Shown piece by piece: positions 16,819 to 25,089 of a DNA stretch of 64,000 bases. Each line of letters starts with the position of its first letter. The first letter of the stretch is position 1. The stretch covers positions 1-64,000 of the forward strand of contig NZ_MSSM01000026.1 in NCBI RefSeq assembly GCF_004123795.1, written 5' to 3'. The position numbers and the translations under genes are program-made. Source of the DNA: Lacticaseibacillus chiayiensis. Lineage in GTDB: Bacteria; Bacillota; Bacilli; Lactobacillales; Lactobacillaceae. A model generated the notes under the pieces. That model had not been told where the DNA came from and did no database searches. It saw only the letters and a program-made list of their open reading frames with translations.

Positions 16819-17562
16819 ATGTTAACAGTCAAGAACCTGACCGTTGCCTACGCTGACACACCGGTGTTTGCTGATGTTGCCGTTCATTTTAACGCAGGCA
16901 AGATCACCGGGATCATTGGGCCTAACGGAGCAGGTAAATCGACCCTGATCAAAGCCATACTGGGATTGATCAAAGTACAATCAGGAGCAGTGGACTTTTC
17001 TGGCAAGACGCTTAAAGAAGTCCAGCAAGCCATCGCTTATGTTGAGCAGCGCAAGGATCTGGATCTGACATTTCCGATTAATGTTCTGGATCTGGTGCTG
17101 ACTGGAACTTATGGGCGCTTGGGCTTGTTGAAGAGTCCTGGGAAAAAAGAACGTCAGGCAGCTTATGATGCGCTTGAACAAGTGGGATTGGAGGCGTTTA
17201 CCAAACGCCAAATCAGTCAGTTGTCCGGTGGTCAGTTGCAACGGGTCTTTGTCGCACGAGCCATTGTTCAGCAAGCAGATATCATGATTCTTGACGAACC
17301 GTTTGTCGGGATTGACATGAAGAGTGAGCAGGAGATCATGACGATTTTGAACCAGTGGCGGGATGCCGGTAAGACGTTAATCGTCGTGCATCACGATTTG
17401 AATAAAGTTTCGAATTATTTTGACGAACTTGTCGTGATGAACCACGGCATTATTGCTGAAGGACCGGTTGAAGAAGTTTATACGGCCCGGAATATTGAAC
17501 GGGCATTCTCGGCGGACCTTTCCAATGTACTGTTTGCAACTAAGGAGGGGGCGAGTGCATGA
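16819..17562 (+). CDS. mtsB: Manganese ABC transporter ATPase
   Basis: 247 residues. Walker A GPNGAGKST (near 35), Q-loop YVEQRKDLDL, signature LSGGQLQRVFVA, Walker B IMILDEPFVGID and H-loop VVHHDL are typical of the metal-cation (cluster A-I) ATPases. ATG 16819 follows GGAGG; the earlier TTG at 16807 lies on the ribosome site. First gene of a three-gene operon with ATGA overlaps at both joints. The binding protein in the operon is of PsaA/MtsA type, so Mn(II) import is the likely function. The symbol follows streptococcal usage. Confidence 0.9.
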   Translation: MLTVKNLTVAYADTPVFADVAVHFNAGKITGIIGPNGAGKSTLIKAILGLIKVQSGAVDFSGKTLKEVQQAIAYVEQRKDLDLTFPINVLDLVLTGTYGRLGLLKSPGKKERQAAYDALEQVGLEAFTKRQISQLSGGQLQRVFVARAIVQQADIMILDEPFVGIDMKSEQEIMTILNQWRDAGKTLIVVHHDLNKVSNYFDELVVMNHGIIAEGPVEEVYTARNIERAFSADLSNVLFATKEGASA

Positions 17563-18452
17563 ACTCATTGATTGAATTTTTTAACGCTTTAGGCAAGTAT
17601 GACTTTCTGCAAAGCGCATTAGTGACCGCGATTATGGTCGGTATCATGTCCGGATTGATTGGTAGCTTCATTATTCTGCGCGGTATGTCGTTGATGGGCG
17701 ATGCGATTTCCCATGCGGTGCTGCCGGGTGTGGCGGTTGCCTATATGCTGGGCGTCAACGTGATGATCGGCGCTTCGGTGTTTGGCATTATCGCCGCCTT
17801 GTTAATCGGTTTTGTGGCAGCTAACAGCAAGATTAAAACTGATACCTCGATTGGCGTTGTGTTCAGTGCGTTTTATGCTTTGGGATTCATACTGATTTCA
17901 ATGGCAGAAAGCGCTACGAATTTACACCATATTTTATTCGGGAATATTCTGGCAGTTAGCGATAGCGACATCATGACCACCGCGATCGTCTTAGGCATTG
18001 TTGTCATGTTCGTGGTTCTATTCTATAAGGAACTGTTGATCACGTCCTTTGATAACACCTTCGCCAAGACGTATGGCTTGAACACTACAGCAATTCACTA
18101 TGCCTTAATGCTCGTTTTGACTCTGGTGACGGTATCGGCCCTGCAGACAGTCGGCATCATTTTGGTGGTTGCGATGCTGATTACTCCGGCTGCAACAGCT
18201 TTCTTGTGGACCGACCGCCTCGAAACCATGCTTGTCATGTCGGCTAGTGTGGGTGTCATCTCATCCATCACCGGCCTGTATTTCAGCTTTACCTTAAACT
18301 GGGCATCCGGTCCGGCCATCGTGCTCGTAGCCGCCGTCTTATTCGCTATCTCATTTATTTTCTCGCCAAAACAGGCATTCTTTAGTTTTAGCAAGCGTCA
18401 GCGGACCAAGGAAGCCGCGGCGACTCAGACAGCGGAGGAGATTGTTCGATGA
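17559..18452 (+). CDS. mtsC: Manganese ABC transporter permease
   Basis: 297 residues with about nine hydrophobic segments in the ABC-3 permease pattern. RGMSLMGDAISHAVLPGVAVAY near residue 42 is the conserved signature region of ZnuB/PsaC/MtsC permeases, which contains the transport-path Asp and His. It overlaps the ATPase stop by 4 nt and the binding protein start by 4 nt. It imports Mn(II) delivered by the downstream lipoprotein. Confidence 0.92.
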   Translation: MNSLIEFFNALGKYDFLQSALVTAIMVGIMSGLIGSFIILRGMSLMGDAISHAVLPGVAVAYMLGVNVMIGASVFGIIAALLIGFVAANSKIKTDTSIGVVFSAFYALGFILISMAESATNLHHILFGNILAVSDSDIMTTAIVLGIVVMFVVLFYKELLITSFDNTFAKTYGLNTTAIHYALMLVLTLVTVSALQTVGIILVVAMLITPAATAFLWTDRLETMLVMSASVGVISSITGLYFSFTLNWASGPAIVLVAAVLFAISFIFSPKQAFFSFSKRQRTKEAAATQTAEEIVR

Positions 18453-19390
18453 AAAAGATTTTAATCACAGTTGGCGCGTTAATTGTTATGATCGGTGGCG
18501 TATTTTGGTTCGTCAATAGCCGCAGCAATGCGCAAAAAGATGCGGCTAGCACGGGGCAAAAGTTACGCGTCGTGACAACCAACTCGATTCTCGAAGACAT
18601 GGTCCAAAATGTTGGTGGTGAACGGATTGAGCTTTATAGTATTGTGAAACGCGGGACGGATCCCCATGAATACGAACCGCGACCGACTGATGTGGCAGCC
18701 ACAAGCGAAGCCAACCTTGTCTTCCATAATGGTTTGAATCTTGAAACCGGTGGTAATGGCTGGTTTAAGAAACTGGTAAAAACCTCACACAAGGCGTTTG
18801 GCAAGGATGTCTTTTCCGCAAGTGCTGGCGTTACGCCAGAGCATTTGACGACCAACGTCAAGGAAGAAGATCCGCATGCGTGGCTGGATTTGGCTAACGG
18901 GATTCAATACGTTAAGACCATCACCAAAGTGCTTAAGGAAAAAGATGCCAAGAATGCTGATTACTATCAGAAAAACAGTGATCAGTATGTTGCCAAGTTA
19001 CAAAAGCTGCATAAAACGGCGCAATCACGGTTCCTGGACATTCCGGAAAAGCAACGTGTTTTGGTAACATCCGAGGGCGCCTTTAAGTACTTCTCCAAGG
19101 CTTATCACGTGACTCCAGCCTATATCTGGGAAATCAACACCGAAGCTCAAGGGACGCCAGAACAAATGCAAACGGTTTTGGCTAAGATCCGGTCGTCAGA
19201 AGTTAAACATTTATTCGTCGAAACATCGGTATCACCGAAGTCGATGAACAAGGTAGCTAAAGAAACCGGACTTTCGATCTATTCCAAGATCTTCACCGAC
19301 TCCCTTGCGGCTAAAGGCAAGCAAGGCGACACGTATTATACGATGATGAAGTGGAATCTCGACAAGATCCACGATGGCTTGGCGGGGTAG
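18449..19390 (+). CDS. mtsA: Manganese-binding lipoprotein/anchored protein, PsaA/MtsA type
   Basis: 313 residues. It is highly similar throughout to pneumococcal PsaA as I remember it: RGTDPHEYEPRP, NGLNLETGGNGWF, EEDPHAWLDL, VTSEGAFKYFSKAY, YIWEINTEAQGTPEQ and IFTDSLA. These contain the four Mn ligands (His, His, Glu, Asp). The N-terminus is a hydrophobic segment without an obvious lipobox Cys (VFWFVNSRSNAQKD), so it may be an N-terminally anchored protein rather than a lipoprotein, unlike PsaA. It is last in the operon. Confidence 0.93.
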   Translation: MKKILITVGALIVMIGGVFWFVNSRSNAQKDAASTGQKLRVVTTNSILEDMVQNVGGERIELYSIVKRGTDPHEYEPRPTDVAATSEANLVFHNGLNLETGGNGWFKKLVKTSHKAFGKDVFSASAGVTPEHLTTNVKEEDPHAWLDLANGIQYVKTITKVLKEKDAKNADYYQKNSDQYVAKLQKLHKTAQSRFLDIPEKQRVLVTSEGAFKYFSKAYHVTPAYIWEINTEAQGTPEQMQTVLAKIRSSEVKHLFVETSVSPKSMNKVAKETGLSIYSKIFTDSLAAKGKQGDTYYTMMKWNLDKIHDGLAG

Positions 19391-19466
19391 TGCCCGAAGC
19401 CTTTGATAAAGTACAGAGACATGCTCATGTGTGAAGTCGCCTAGTAATTGGCCGGATTCACATCAA

Positions 19467-19518
19467 AAACAGCGCTGCTCGCGGATTTTCGTAAAGGAAT
19501 CTGCGGGTGGCGCTGTTT
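19467..19518. terminator. Terminator between the Mn operon and arsR-type gene
   Basis: AAACAGCGC/GCGCTGTTT closes a hairpin with an inner CTCGC-GATT/AATC-TGCGG arm. On the minus strand it is followed by TTTTT, fitting the ArsR gene; on the plus strand only by TTTAG. Confidence 0.6.
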
Positions 19519-19551
19519 AGTTGGCATAAGGGGGCCTTGCTACGCGTGTTG

Positions 19552-19893
19552 TTACTCACCATGTCGTTTACCACGGGCGACGTGGTCGGCGTGGGCGAGC
19601 ATGGCGTCGATCACCGTGATAATGTGAGGATCGTCCAAGCGGTAGTAATTCGCCTTGCCCACTCGTTTGGCGCTGACCAGCTGATGCTTACGCAGGAGTG
19701 CCAGCTGATGGGAGACGATCGATTGTTCGAGCCCCAATAAGTCGCCAAGCTTGCTGACGTTGAGTTCTTGCTGTTCGAGTAACTTCAACATCTGTAGTCG
19801 GATCGGGTTGCTCAGCAGCTTAAAAATACGTTCGGCTTCGGCAAGCTTAGCTGATTCGACTAATTTTAACGAGTTGGCAGTCATAAATGTCAT
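19552..19893 (-). CDS. ArsR/SmtB-family zinc-type repressor, CzrA-like
   Basis: 113 residues. Winged helix with recognition helix [18 protein letters not shown]. The C-terminal alpha-5 helix carries Asp, His, His, His at the spacing D-x-H-x10-H-x2-H ([17 protein letters not shown]), the full zinc/cobalt site of CzrA. It should release DNA when zinc or cobalt binds. It lies downstream of a CDF-type transporter on the same strand, so the likely role is derepression of metal efflux. ATG 19893 is chosen over the upstream extension to 19971, which crosses the hairpin region. Confidence 0.88.
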   Translation of the reverse strand: MTFMTANSLKLVESAKLAEAERIFKLLSNPIRLQMLKLLEQQELNVSKLGDLLGLEQSIVSHQLALLRKHQLVSAKRVGKANYYRLDDPHIITVIDAMLAHADHVARGKRHGE

Positions 19894-19941
19894 CGCTCTT
19901 TTCTGAAATGGGTTTCGCGGATTGTTTTTTGAATATAAAAC

Positions 19942-19990
19942 GACCTTAAAGCAAGATGTCTTAACATTCAAGGCATGTTACTTTAAGGTC
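19942..19990. repeat. 10-bp inverted repeat upstream of the ArsR gene
   Basis: GACCTTAAAG and CTTTAAGGTC flank 29 bp, between the transporter stop and the ArsR start. It could be an operator, or an attenuating hairpin that separates the two genes. The flanking T-run is weak. Confidence 0.4.
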
Positions 19991-20022
19991 ATTTTGATTC
20001 GAGGTGGTAATGAACCGTGAAT

Positions 20023-20652
20023 TCAATCACGGTCTAATCCGGTTTGTAGGCTTTCCCAACCTTCACTCGCAACAAAGTAAACCAGAATCAAGGCAGCCAC
20101 TGAATCAGCCCACCACCAATTAAGCAGCCAAGTTAACAAACTGCCAAGCAAAACCGTAGCGGCCATATACGCACAGGTGATGTTGCACATGCCGTCTTCG
20201 ACTAATGCTGCAGAAGCCAGCTTTTGGCCAAGATGGCGTTTTTTCAACGTCAGAATCGGCATTAGCAACACAGAGGCAATGGCAATTCCAATCCCGCTAA
20301 AGCTGCTTTCAGCGGCAGCATGGGTCACAAGGTTGAAGCCGGAAACACAGACTACATAAAGACTCAGCAGTAGCAAAACGCTGCCGACCACAAGACTCGA
20401 GCGCCGTTCAGCCGCGGCTACAACTGCCGCGGGTGCACCGCTGTTTTCTTTTTTAAGTCGCCAGATTAAGGTTGCTCCCGAAATGATTTCAAGAAAACTA
20501 TCTAGCCCAAACGCGATTAATAGAATCGAACCGGCTTGAAGACCTGACCATAAACCGATGATGAATTCAAAAGCCATCCAAGCCGTCGAGAAGTATTCAA
20601 CCCGAATGGCTGCGGTCATATCATGCTTTTCAGTAATGGAAAGTGGCTGCAT
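20023..20652 (-). CDS. Cation transporter, CDF-like
   Basis: 209 residues with five to six membrane helices and no cytoplasmic C-terminal domain. FGLDSFLEIISG in helix 2 and WWADSVAALILV in helix 5 hold the paired Asp positions of the cation diffusion facilitator metal site. Such short members often sit beside ArsR-type repressors and export zinc, cobalt or cadmium. ATG 20652 follows GGGGGG by 6 nt. It is transcribed from the promoter at 20688-20716 and followed by the CzrA-like repressor, a typical metal-inducible pair. Confidence 0.85.
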   Translation of the reverse strand: MQPLSITEKHDMTAAIRVEYFSTAWMAFEFIIGLWSGLQAGSILLIAFGLDSFLEIISGATLIWRLKKENSGAPAAVVAAAERRSSLVVGSVLLLLSLYVVCVSGFNLVTHAAAESSFSGIGIAIASVLLMPILTLKKRHLGQKLASAALVEDGMCNITCAYMAATVLLGSLLTWLLNWWWADSVAALILVYFVASEGWESLQTGLDRD

Positions 20653-20687
20653 GCTCATCCCCCCTTGTTCATCTTGATTGCTAACAC

Positions 20688-20716
20688 ATGATACATTTAA
20701 CATATGTATGTGTCAA
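20688..20716 (-). promoter_or_regulatory. Promoter of the CDF/ArsR pair with AT-rich operator
   Basis: On the minus strand TTGACA (20716-20711), 17 nt, TATCAT (20693-20688). ATATGT/ACATAT half-sites around the -35 (20698-20725) form an imperfect inverted repeat, a plausible site for the ArsR repressor. Confidence 0.65.
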
Positions 20717-20775
20717 CATATATAACTGATCGAGGGGTTCATCGATGGCCGAAATCGGACACCTGGTTGGGCACA

Positions 20776-20976
20776 TTAATGTTGCGGAGCGTGGCCTTGA
20801 TGATGCGTTTCGCGGTCAGCGTGATAGGCTGAGATTAACCCCGAGATGGCATCAAGCGACATGATAATACCCATTAACCACATCGCAGCCATGTTGTGCA
20901 TGGTAGCAATTAGCACCAGCAACACGACATTGAGGGCCAGCATGAACCAGCCCATTGACTTTGACATTGTTTGCAT
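20776..20976 (-). CDS. Small membrane protein with His-rich tail
   Basis: 66 residues with two helices (about 8-28 and 30-50) and a C-terminal tail HADRETHHQGHAPQH that could bind metal. AGGAGG lies 8 nt before the ATG at 20976. It is divergent from the multicopper oxidase and precedes the metal-efflux pair. It is not recognised; the Met/His-rich helices (TMHNMAAMWLMGIIM) suggest copper handling, which is inference from composition and position. Confidence 0.65.
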   Translation of the reverse strand: MQTMSKSMGWFMLALNVVLLVLIATMHNMAAMWLMGIIMSLDAISGLISAYHADRETHHQGHAPQH

Positions 20977-21106
20977 GTTCATTTCCTCCTTTTTCAAAAA
21001 AAGTTCCCCAAACGGCGCTGATGGATACGCGCCTAGTTTAGATTAATTCTAGATTGTATTTATGGCAACCCTAAAAAGTGCTAAAATTCAAATTAAGGGG
21101 GGACCG

Positions 21107-22639
21107 ATGATGAAAACCTATACCGACTATTTCTTTGATGAGCCGGCGTTTGACTTGCACGATGGCGGCTATGTGCCGCTTGAGGTAAGCGATGCGCCAG
21201 CCAAACCCTTGAACGTACCGCCTTTGTTGAAGCCTGACAAAGAAACGGCAACTGATGTTTATTACACAGTCACGGCAGAAGCGGGCGAGACGCAACTGTT
21301 GCCGGGACCCAAGACCAAGACGTGGGGATACAATGCCAGCTTGTTGGGGCAGACCATTGTTTATCGCCGTGGTCAGCATGTTCACGTGACGTTGAAAAAT
21401 GCGTTGCCAGAAGTGACAACCTTTCATTGGCATGGGGCCGATGTGAGTGGTCCTTATGTGGATGGTGGCTGCCATGCGCCGGTTTATCCAGGTGAAAGTA
21501 AGCAAATTGATTTCACACTGGATCAACCAGCTACAACGCTCTGGTTGCACGCCCATCCGTGCCCGGAAACGGCGGAGCAGGTATGGCATGGACTAGCGGC
21601 GATGGTCATTGTCAAAGATGACCATGAGGAGAGTCTGCCACTGCCACGGAACTATGGCGTGGATGATATTCCGGTCATTTTGCAGGATCGGCGCTTTCAT
21701 GAGAATAATCAGTGGGATTACCGTGCTGATTATGATCCTGATGGGGTTGCCGGCCCGACTGTTATGATCAACGGGACGGTTAATCCTTATTTTGACGTCA
21801 CGACGCAAAAAGTTCGGTTACGCTTTTTGAACGGGGCCAATCGTCGTGAATGGCGTCTGCATTTTTCCGATGATTTGCCATTTACCCAAATTGGCGGAGA
21901 TGGTTCATTATTGCCTGAGCCAGTTTCATTGACCCATTTGATGATGACTTGTGCCGAGCGAGACGAGGTCATCGTCGATTTTGGTCAATATCATGAGGGC
22001 GACGAGGTGACCCTGTTCACGGATGACGTGCCAATCTTGAAATTCCGGATTCATGCATTTAAGCCGGATCACAGCCGGCTGCCAGATAAGCTATTCACTG
22101 TGAATGCACCGGCAGTTGATCCTGCTTTGCCAATTCGGCACGTGGTCATGCAAGGAATGGATGAAAGTGTCGCTATTGACGGTAAGAAGTTTGAAATGCA
22201 GCGGATTGACGCTACCCAACCGATTGGCAGAGCCCAGTATTGGGATGTCACCAACAGCAATGAAGCACCGGGCATGGTTCATCCGTTCCATGTGCATGGC
22301 ACCCAATTCTTAGTCTTGTCACGCAACGGCCACGCACCTTATCCAAACGAGCATGGCTACAAAGATACGATTGGTGTCAACCCGGGTGAAACGGTTCGGC
22401 TACTGGTTCGGTTTGACTTGCCTGGGGTTTACATGTATCACTGCCACATTCTCGAACATGAAGATGGCGGCATGATGGCGCAAATTGAAACTTTTGATCC
22501 AAGTAAACCGAAACAGGAATATAAGTTGATGGACATGGATACGTTGATGAAGGCGTTGGCCAAAGAGCGCGGTGTCAAACCATCTGAATTATGGATGGGC
22601 GGTATGCAGTCCTATGAAAAAATGGGTATGAAAATGTAA
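21107..22639 (+). CDS. Multicopper oxidase
   Basis: 510 residues with three cupredoxin domains. All four copper motifs are visible: TFHWHGAD (about 103), LWLHAHPCPE (about 147), HPFHVHGTQF (about 393) and YHCHILEHEDGGM (about 446, the type 1 Cys with axial Met). No Tat or Sec signal is seen, so it appears cytoplasmic or is exported in an unusual way. Family roles include Cu(I) or Mn(II) oxidation and phenol oxidation. ATG 21107 follows GGGGGG. It is upstream of an MFS gene by 35 bp and near metal genes. Confidence 0.93.
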   Translation: MMKTYTDYFFDEPAFDLHDGGYVPLEVSDAPAKPLNVPPLLKPDKETATDVYYTVTAEAGETQLLPGPKTKTWGYNASLLGQTIVYRRGQHVHVTLKNALPEVTTFHWHGADVSGPYVDGGCHAPVYPGESKQIDFTLDQPATTLWLHAHPCPETAEQVWHGLAAMVIVKDDHEESLPLPRNYGVDDIPVILQDRRFHENNQWDYRADYDPDGVAGPTVMINGTVNPYFDVTTQKVRLRFLNGANRREWRLHFSDDLPFTQIGGDGSLLPEPVSLTHLMMTCAERDEVIVDFGQYHEGDEVTLFTDDVPILKFRIHAFKPDHSRLPDKLFTVNAPAVDPALPIRHVVMQGMDESVAIDGKKFEMQRIDATQPIGRAQYWDVTNSNEAPGMVHPFHVHGTQFLVLSRNGHAPYPNEHGYKDTIGVNPGETVRLLVRFDLPGVYMYHCHILEHEDGGMMAQIETFDPSKPKQEYKLMDMDTLMKALAKERGVKPSELWMGGMQSYEKMGMKM

Positions 22640-22674
22640 AGTTCCAACCATACTAAATAGAAATCGATGATGTT

Positions 22675-24045
22675 ATGAGTGTTTCAACGATAAGACATCG
22701 AGGCGCGTTCGTGGCAACGTTGCTGACAGGCACGTTCTCAATGTCAATTTCGCAATCTTCTTTGAGTACTGCGTATCCGGCGTTTATGAAAGCATTTGGT
22801 TTAGGTGCTGACACGGTTGCGTGGTTGACAACCGGCTTCATGCTGGTGATGACGTTGATGATTCCGGTCAGTCCGTGGCTGCTACACAATGTTCCATTTC
22901 AACGGTTATTTCAAGCGATTGAACTGATCTTTGCGATCGGGACTGGGCTATGTATCTGGGCGCCGAATTTTACCGTTTTGATGATCGGGCGGCTGCTTGA
23001 AGCCGTTGCTGTCGGCATTATTTTTCCTAGCTTTCAGACGGTTTTGTTGACGATTACACCGCATTCAGAACGTGGTAAAGTGATGGGGACAGCCGGCTTG
23101 GTGATGGGGTCAGCGTTAGCAGTCGGTCCGATTATTTCTGGCGTACTGTTGACATGGTTTCCATGGCAGGCACTGTTTTTGTTCTTCCTAATTGTTTCGT
23201 TGCTGGTTCTGGCGGTTTCAACCGTGACGATTGCTTCCGTAATGCCGATGGAACCCACGCGATTGGACTGGGTTTCTTTTGTTCTGTCCGCAAGCTTTCC
23301 GATTTTGCTGTACGCTTTGAGCGCTTGGTCAAAGCAAGGTCTACATGCGGGTATTGTTGGTCTGTTGATTTTAGGTATTTTAGCGGCAGGCATTTTTGTA
23401 GTCCGGCAGTTGAACCGCCAGTCACCGATGCTCCAATTGCGGGTGTTTGCGACCGGAATGTTTACCAAAGCGGTGTTTTTAACCGGTATTTCCTATATTG
23501 GCTTAATTGTCACCACGATTCTGATGCCACTTTACTTTCAGACGTTGCTAGGTCTATCGCCACTGGTTTCAGGATTGTCACTGGTTCCGGCGGCAGTTTT
23601 ACTAAGCCTACTTAACCCGGTTAGCGGTCGGTTACTTGATCGCTTTGGACCGCGCTTAGTTGCGATGATCGGGATGGTTCTGATTACGGGTGGCTTTGGC
23701 TTACTGGCTATTTTTGCCCATCAACTACCATTAATAGTCGCTATCATGTTGACGATGGCAACGGAAGCCGGTAATGCGTTTGTGATGATGCCATCAGTAA
23801 CAGCCGGTGCAAACGCCTTGCCGAACGACTTGGTGGCAGATGGCACGGCTGTTACCACAACAGCCAGACAGCTGTTCGGTTCGGCGGGCGTCATGTTTGC
23901 AACCGTCCTGTTGGATAACATGCAAGCCACGCTGCACAGCGATGCTGGCGGCTTCGCTGTGACCTTTGCTGTATTTGCGGGCGTGGGGCTTGTGGGCTTG
24001 CTGCTGGCGCTGACATTGCCGAAGTCGGTTGCGAAGAAACAATGA
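22675..24045 (+). CDS. MFS transporter, DHA2-type multidrug
   Basis: 456 residues with about 14 hydrophobic segments. STAYPAFMKAFGL and WLTTGFMLVMTLMIPVSPWL in helices 1-2, and the GRLLEAVAVGIIFPSFQ helix with VGPIISGVLLTWFPWQ (motif C-like) identify the EmrB/QacA drug:H+ antiporter group. The ribosome site is weak, so translation may depend on the upstream multicopper oxidase, 35 bp away. The substrate is unknown. It is followed by a long non-coding stretch and a terminator. Confidence 0.9.
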   Translation: MSVSTIRHRGAFVATLLTGTFSMSISQSSLSTAYPAFMKAFGLGADTVAWLTTGFMLVMTLMIPVSPWLLHNVPFQRLFQAIELIFAIGTGLCIWAPNFTVLMIGRLLEAVAVGIIFPSFQTVLLTITPHSERGKVMGTAGLVMGSALAVGPIISGVLLTWFPWQALFLFFLIVSLLVLAVSTVTIASVMPMEPTRLDWVSFVLSASFPILLYALSAWSKQGLHAGIVGLLILGILAAGIFVVRQLNRQSPMLQLRVFATGMFTKAVFLTGISYIGLIVTTILMPLYFQTLLGLSPLVSGLSLVPAAVLLSLLNPVSGRLLDRFGPRLVAMIGMVLITGGFGLLAIFAHQLPLIVAIMLTMATEAGNAFVMMPSVTAGANALPNDLVADGTAVTTTARQLFGSAGVMFATVLLDNMQATLHSDAGGFAVTFAVFAGVGLVGLLLALTLPKSVAKKQ

Positions 24046-24305
24046 AGTCAGATAAGTAAGTGGCCAGTCAGAATTTATAAGCACGACATAATGTGAACAA
24101 TAATTTCAAAATGAGTTGTTGCTCGCGTTTTTGTATCCTCACAGATATTTTGGTAGAACTCCTGAAGCATTAATGCCAAAGCAGCGCAATCGTAGGCGAG
24201 GTGCAGCTCGGCCGTCTCCGCTCTAGCTTCGCGCCACAACCTTCATCTGGTCGGAGATTGCGGCGTGTTTAGCATGGCACTGAATATACTAATACAAGCG
24301 CAAAC
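24046..24305. other. Intergenic, nothing recognised
   Basis: 260 bp without a supported gene. GCAATC at 24187 and GATTGC at 24258 could close a long imperfect hairpin; no function is proposed. Confidence 0.3.
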
Positions 24306-24343
24306 AAAGCGCCGCCTAACCCGAAAAAGTTAGGCGGCGCTTT
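24306..24343. terminator. Strong terminator, both directions
   Basis: AAAGCGCCGCCTAAC and GTTAGGCGGCGCTTT are a perfect 15-bp stem with an 8-nt loop between convergent genes. Confidence 0.85.
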
Positions 24344-24434
24344 ACTGCAACTAAGCAGCTTGACTGAATGACTTAGCTGCAGTGATCAGGAGAGAAGCCG
24401 TCATGCGACTAGGAAAGGAGGTAACGCGGTTGCT

Positions 24435-24800
24435 TCAATCAACAAAAACCAACTCGATTTCCGCATCGGCCGGTTTAATGTTGACTGACAAATGACGGTT
24501 GAGGTCGGCAACCAGTTTGCGTGCAAATGCCATTTTTTCATCAAAATCAGTCATATGCGAGGTGAAAGGAACGCTTTGATAATCGAAATTTTCACCGATG
24601 AACGCCGGGTCGGTCACATAACGCAAATTATTTTGGTCATGCCGACTGCCTGGCCTTAAAACGGTATCCAAATATTGATACAAAATCGTTGGCTCGTAGT
24701 TCAGCGGTTGATCAAGGGTCGTGGTAATCTTATAGCCACTTGCTTCACCAGCAAATTCTTCGTTGATTTGGACTTGCGTGAGACCTTGGTACAATTTCAA
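24435..24800 (-). CDS. Uncharacterised 121-residue protein
   Basis: Starts with TTG at 24800, nine bases after GAGGAG. It is a soluble mixed alpha/beta protein without signal or membrane segment. Motifs such as LDQPLNYEPTILYQYLDTVL and an acidic C-terminus (DAEIELVFVD) were not matched to a family. A long leader of about 200 bp with two inverted repeats lies upstream on the same strand, so it may have a structured 5' region if its promoter is near 25035. Confidence 0.6.
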   Translation of the reverse strand: MKLYQGLTQVQINEEFAGEASGYKITTTLDQPLNYEPTILYQYLDTVLRPGSRHDQNNLRYVTDPAFIGENFDYQSVPFTSHMTDFDEKMAFARKLVADLNRHLSVNIKPADAEIELVFVD

Positions 24801-24949
24801 AACGATCAGCTCCTCTTCTTTTCACCTCCAGTATACCAGCTGTATTTCTATTTAAAAGGCTAAATTTAGGATTGCCTGAAATACTTTGTGGTGATTCTTT
24901 GTTGACGAGGTTCACACTGCCATTGGCAAAGAAAAAACCAGCGCTACTC

Positions 24950-24992
24950 AAAAAACCCGACAAGTCGGGGGATAAGTAACCAACTTGTCGGG
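24950..24992 (-). terminator. Terminator after the P-type ATPase
   Basis: CCCGACAAGT/ACTTGTCGGG, a perfect 10-bp stem, followed on the minus strand by six T residues. It lies 98 bp after the ATPase stop; it could alternatively act as an attenuator in the leader of the 121-residue gene. Confidence 0.7.
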
Positions 24993-25007
24993 CCTTCTGA
25001 ATACGCA

Positions 25008-25030
25008 TAAGGTTTGTTAGGGAAACCTTA
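25008..25030. promoter_or_regulatory. Inverted repeat, candidate MntR-type site
   Basis: TAAGGTTT-GTTAGGG-AAACCTTA, a perfect 8-bp inverted repeat. It shares GTTAGGGA(A/G)ACCT with the mntH leader site at 28136-28148. It is located between the P-type ATPase and the 121-residue gene. Confidence 0.4.
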
Positions 25031-25089
25031 CTTATATTATTACCATTGTTATCGAAAAAAGAAAAGAAAAAAATTAGGCAAACCGAACA

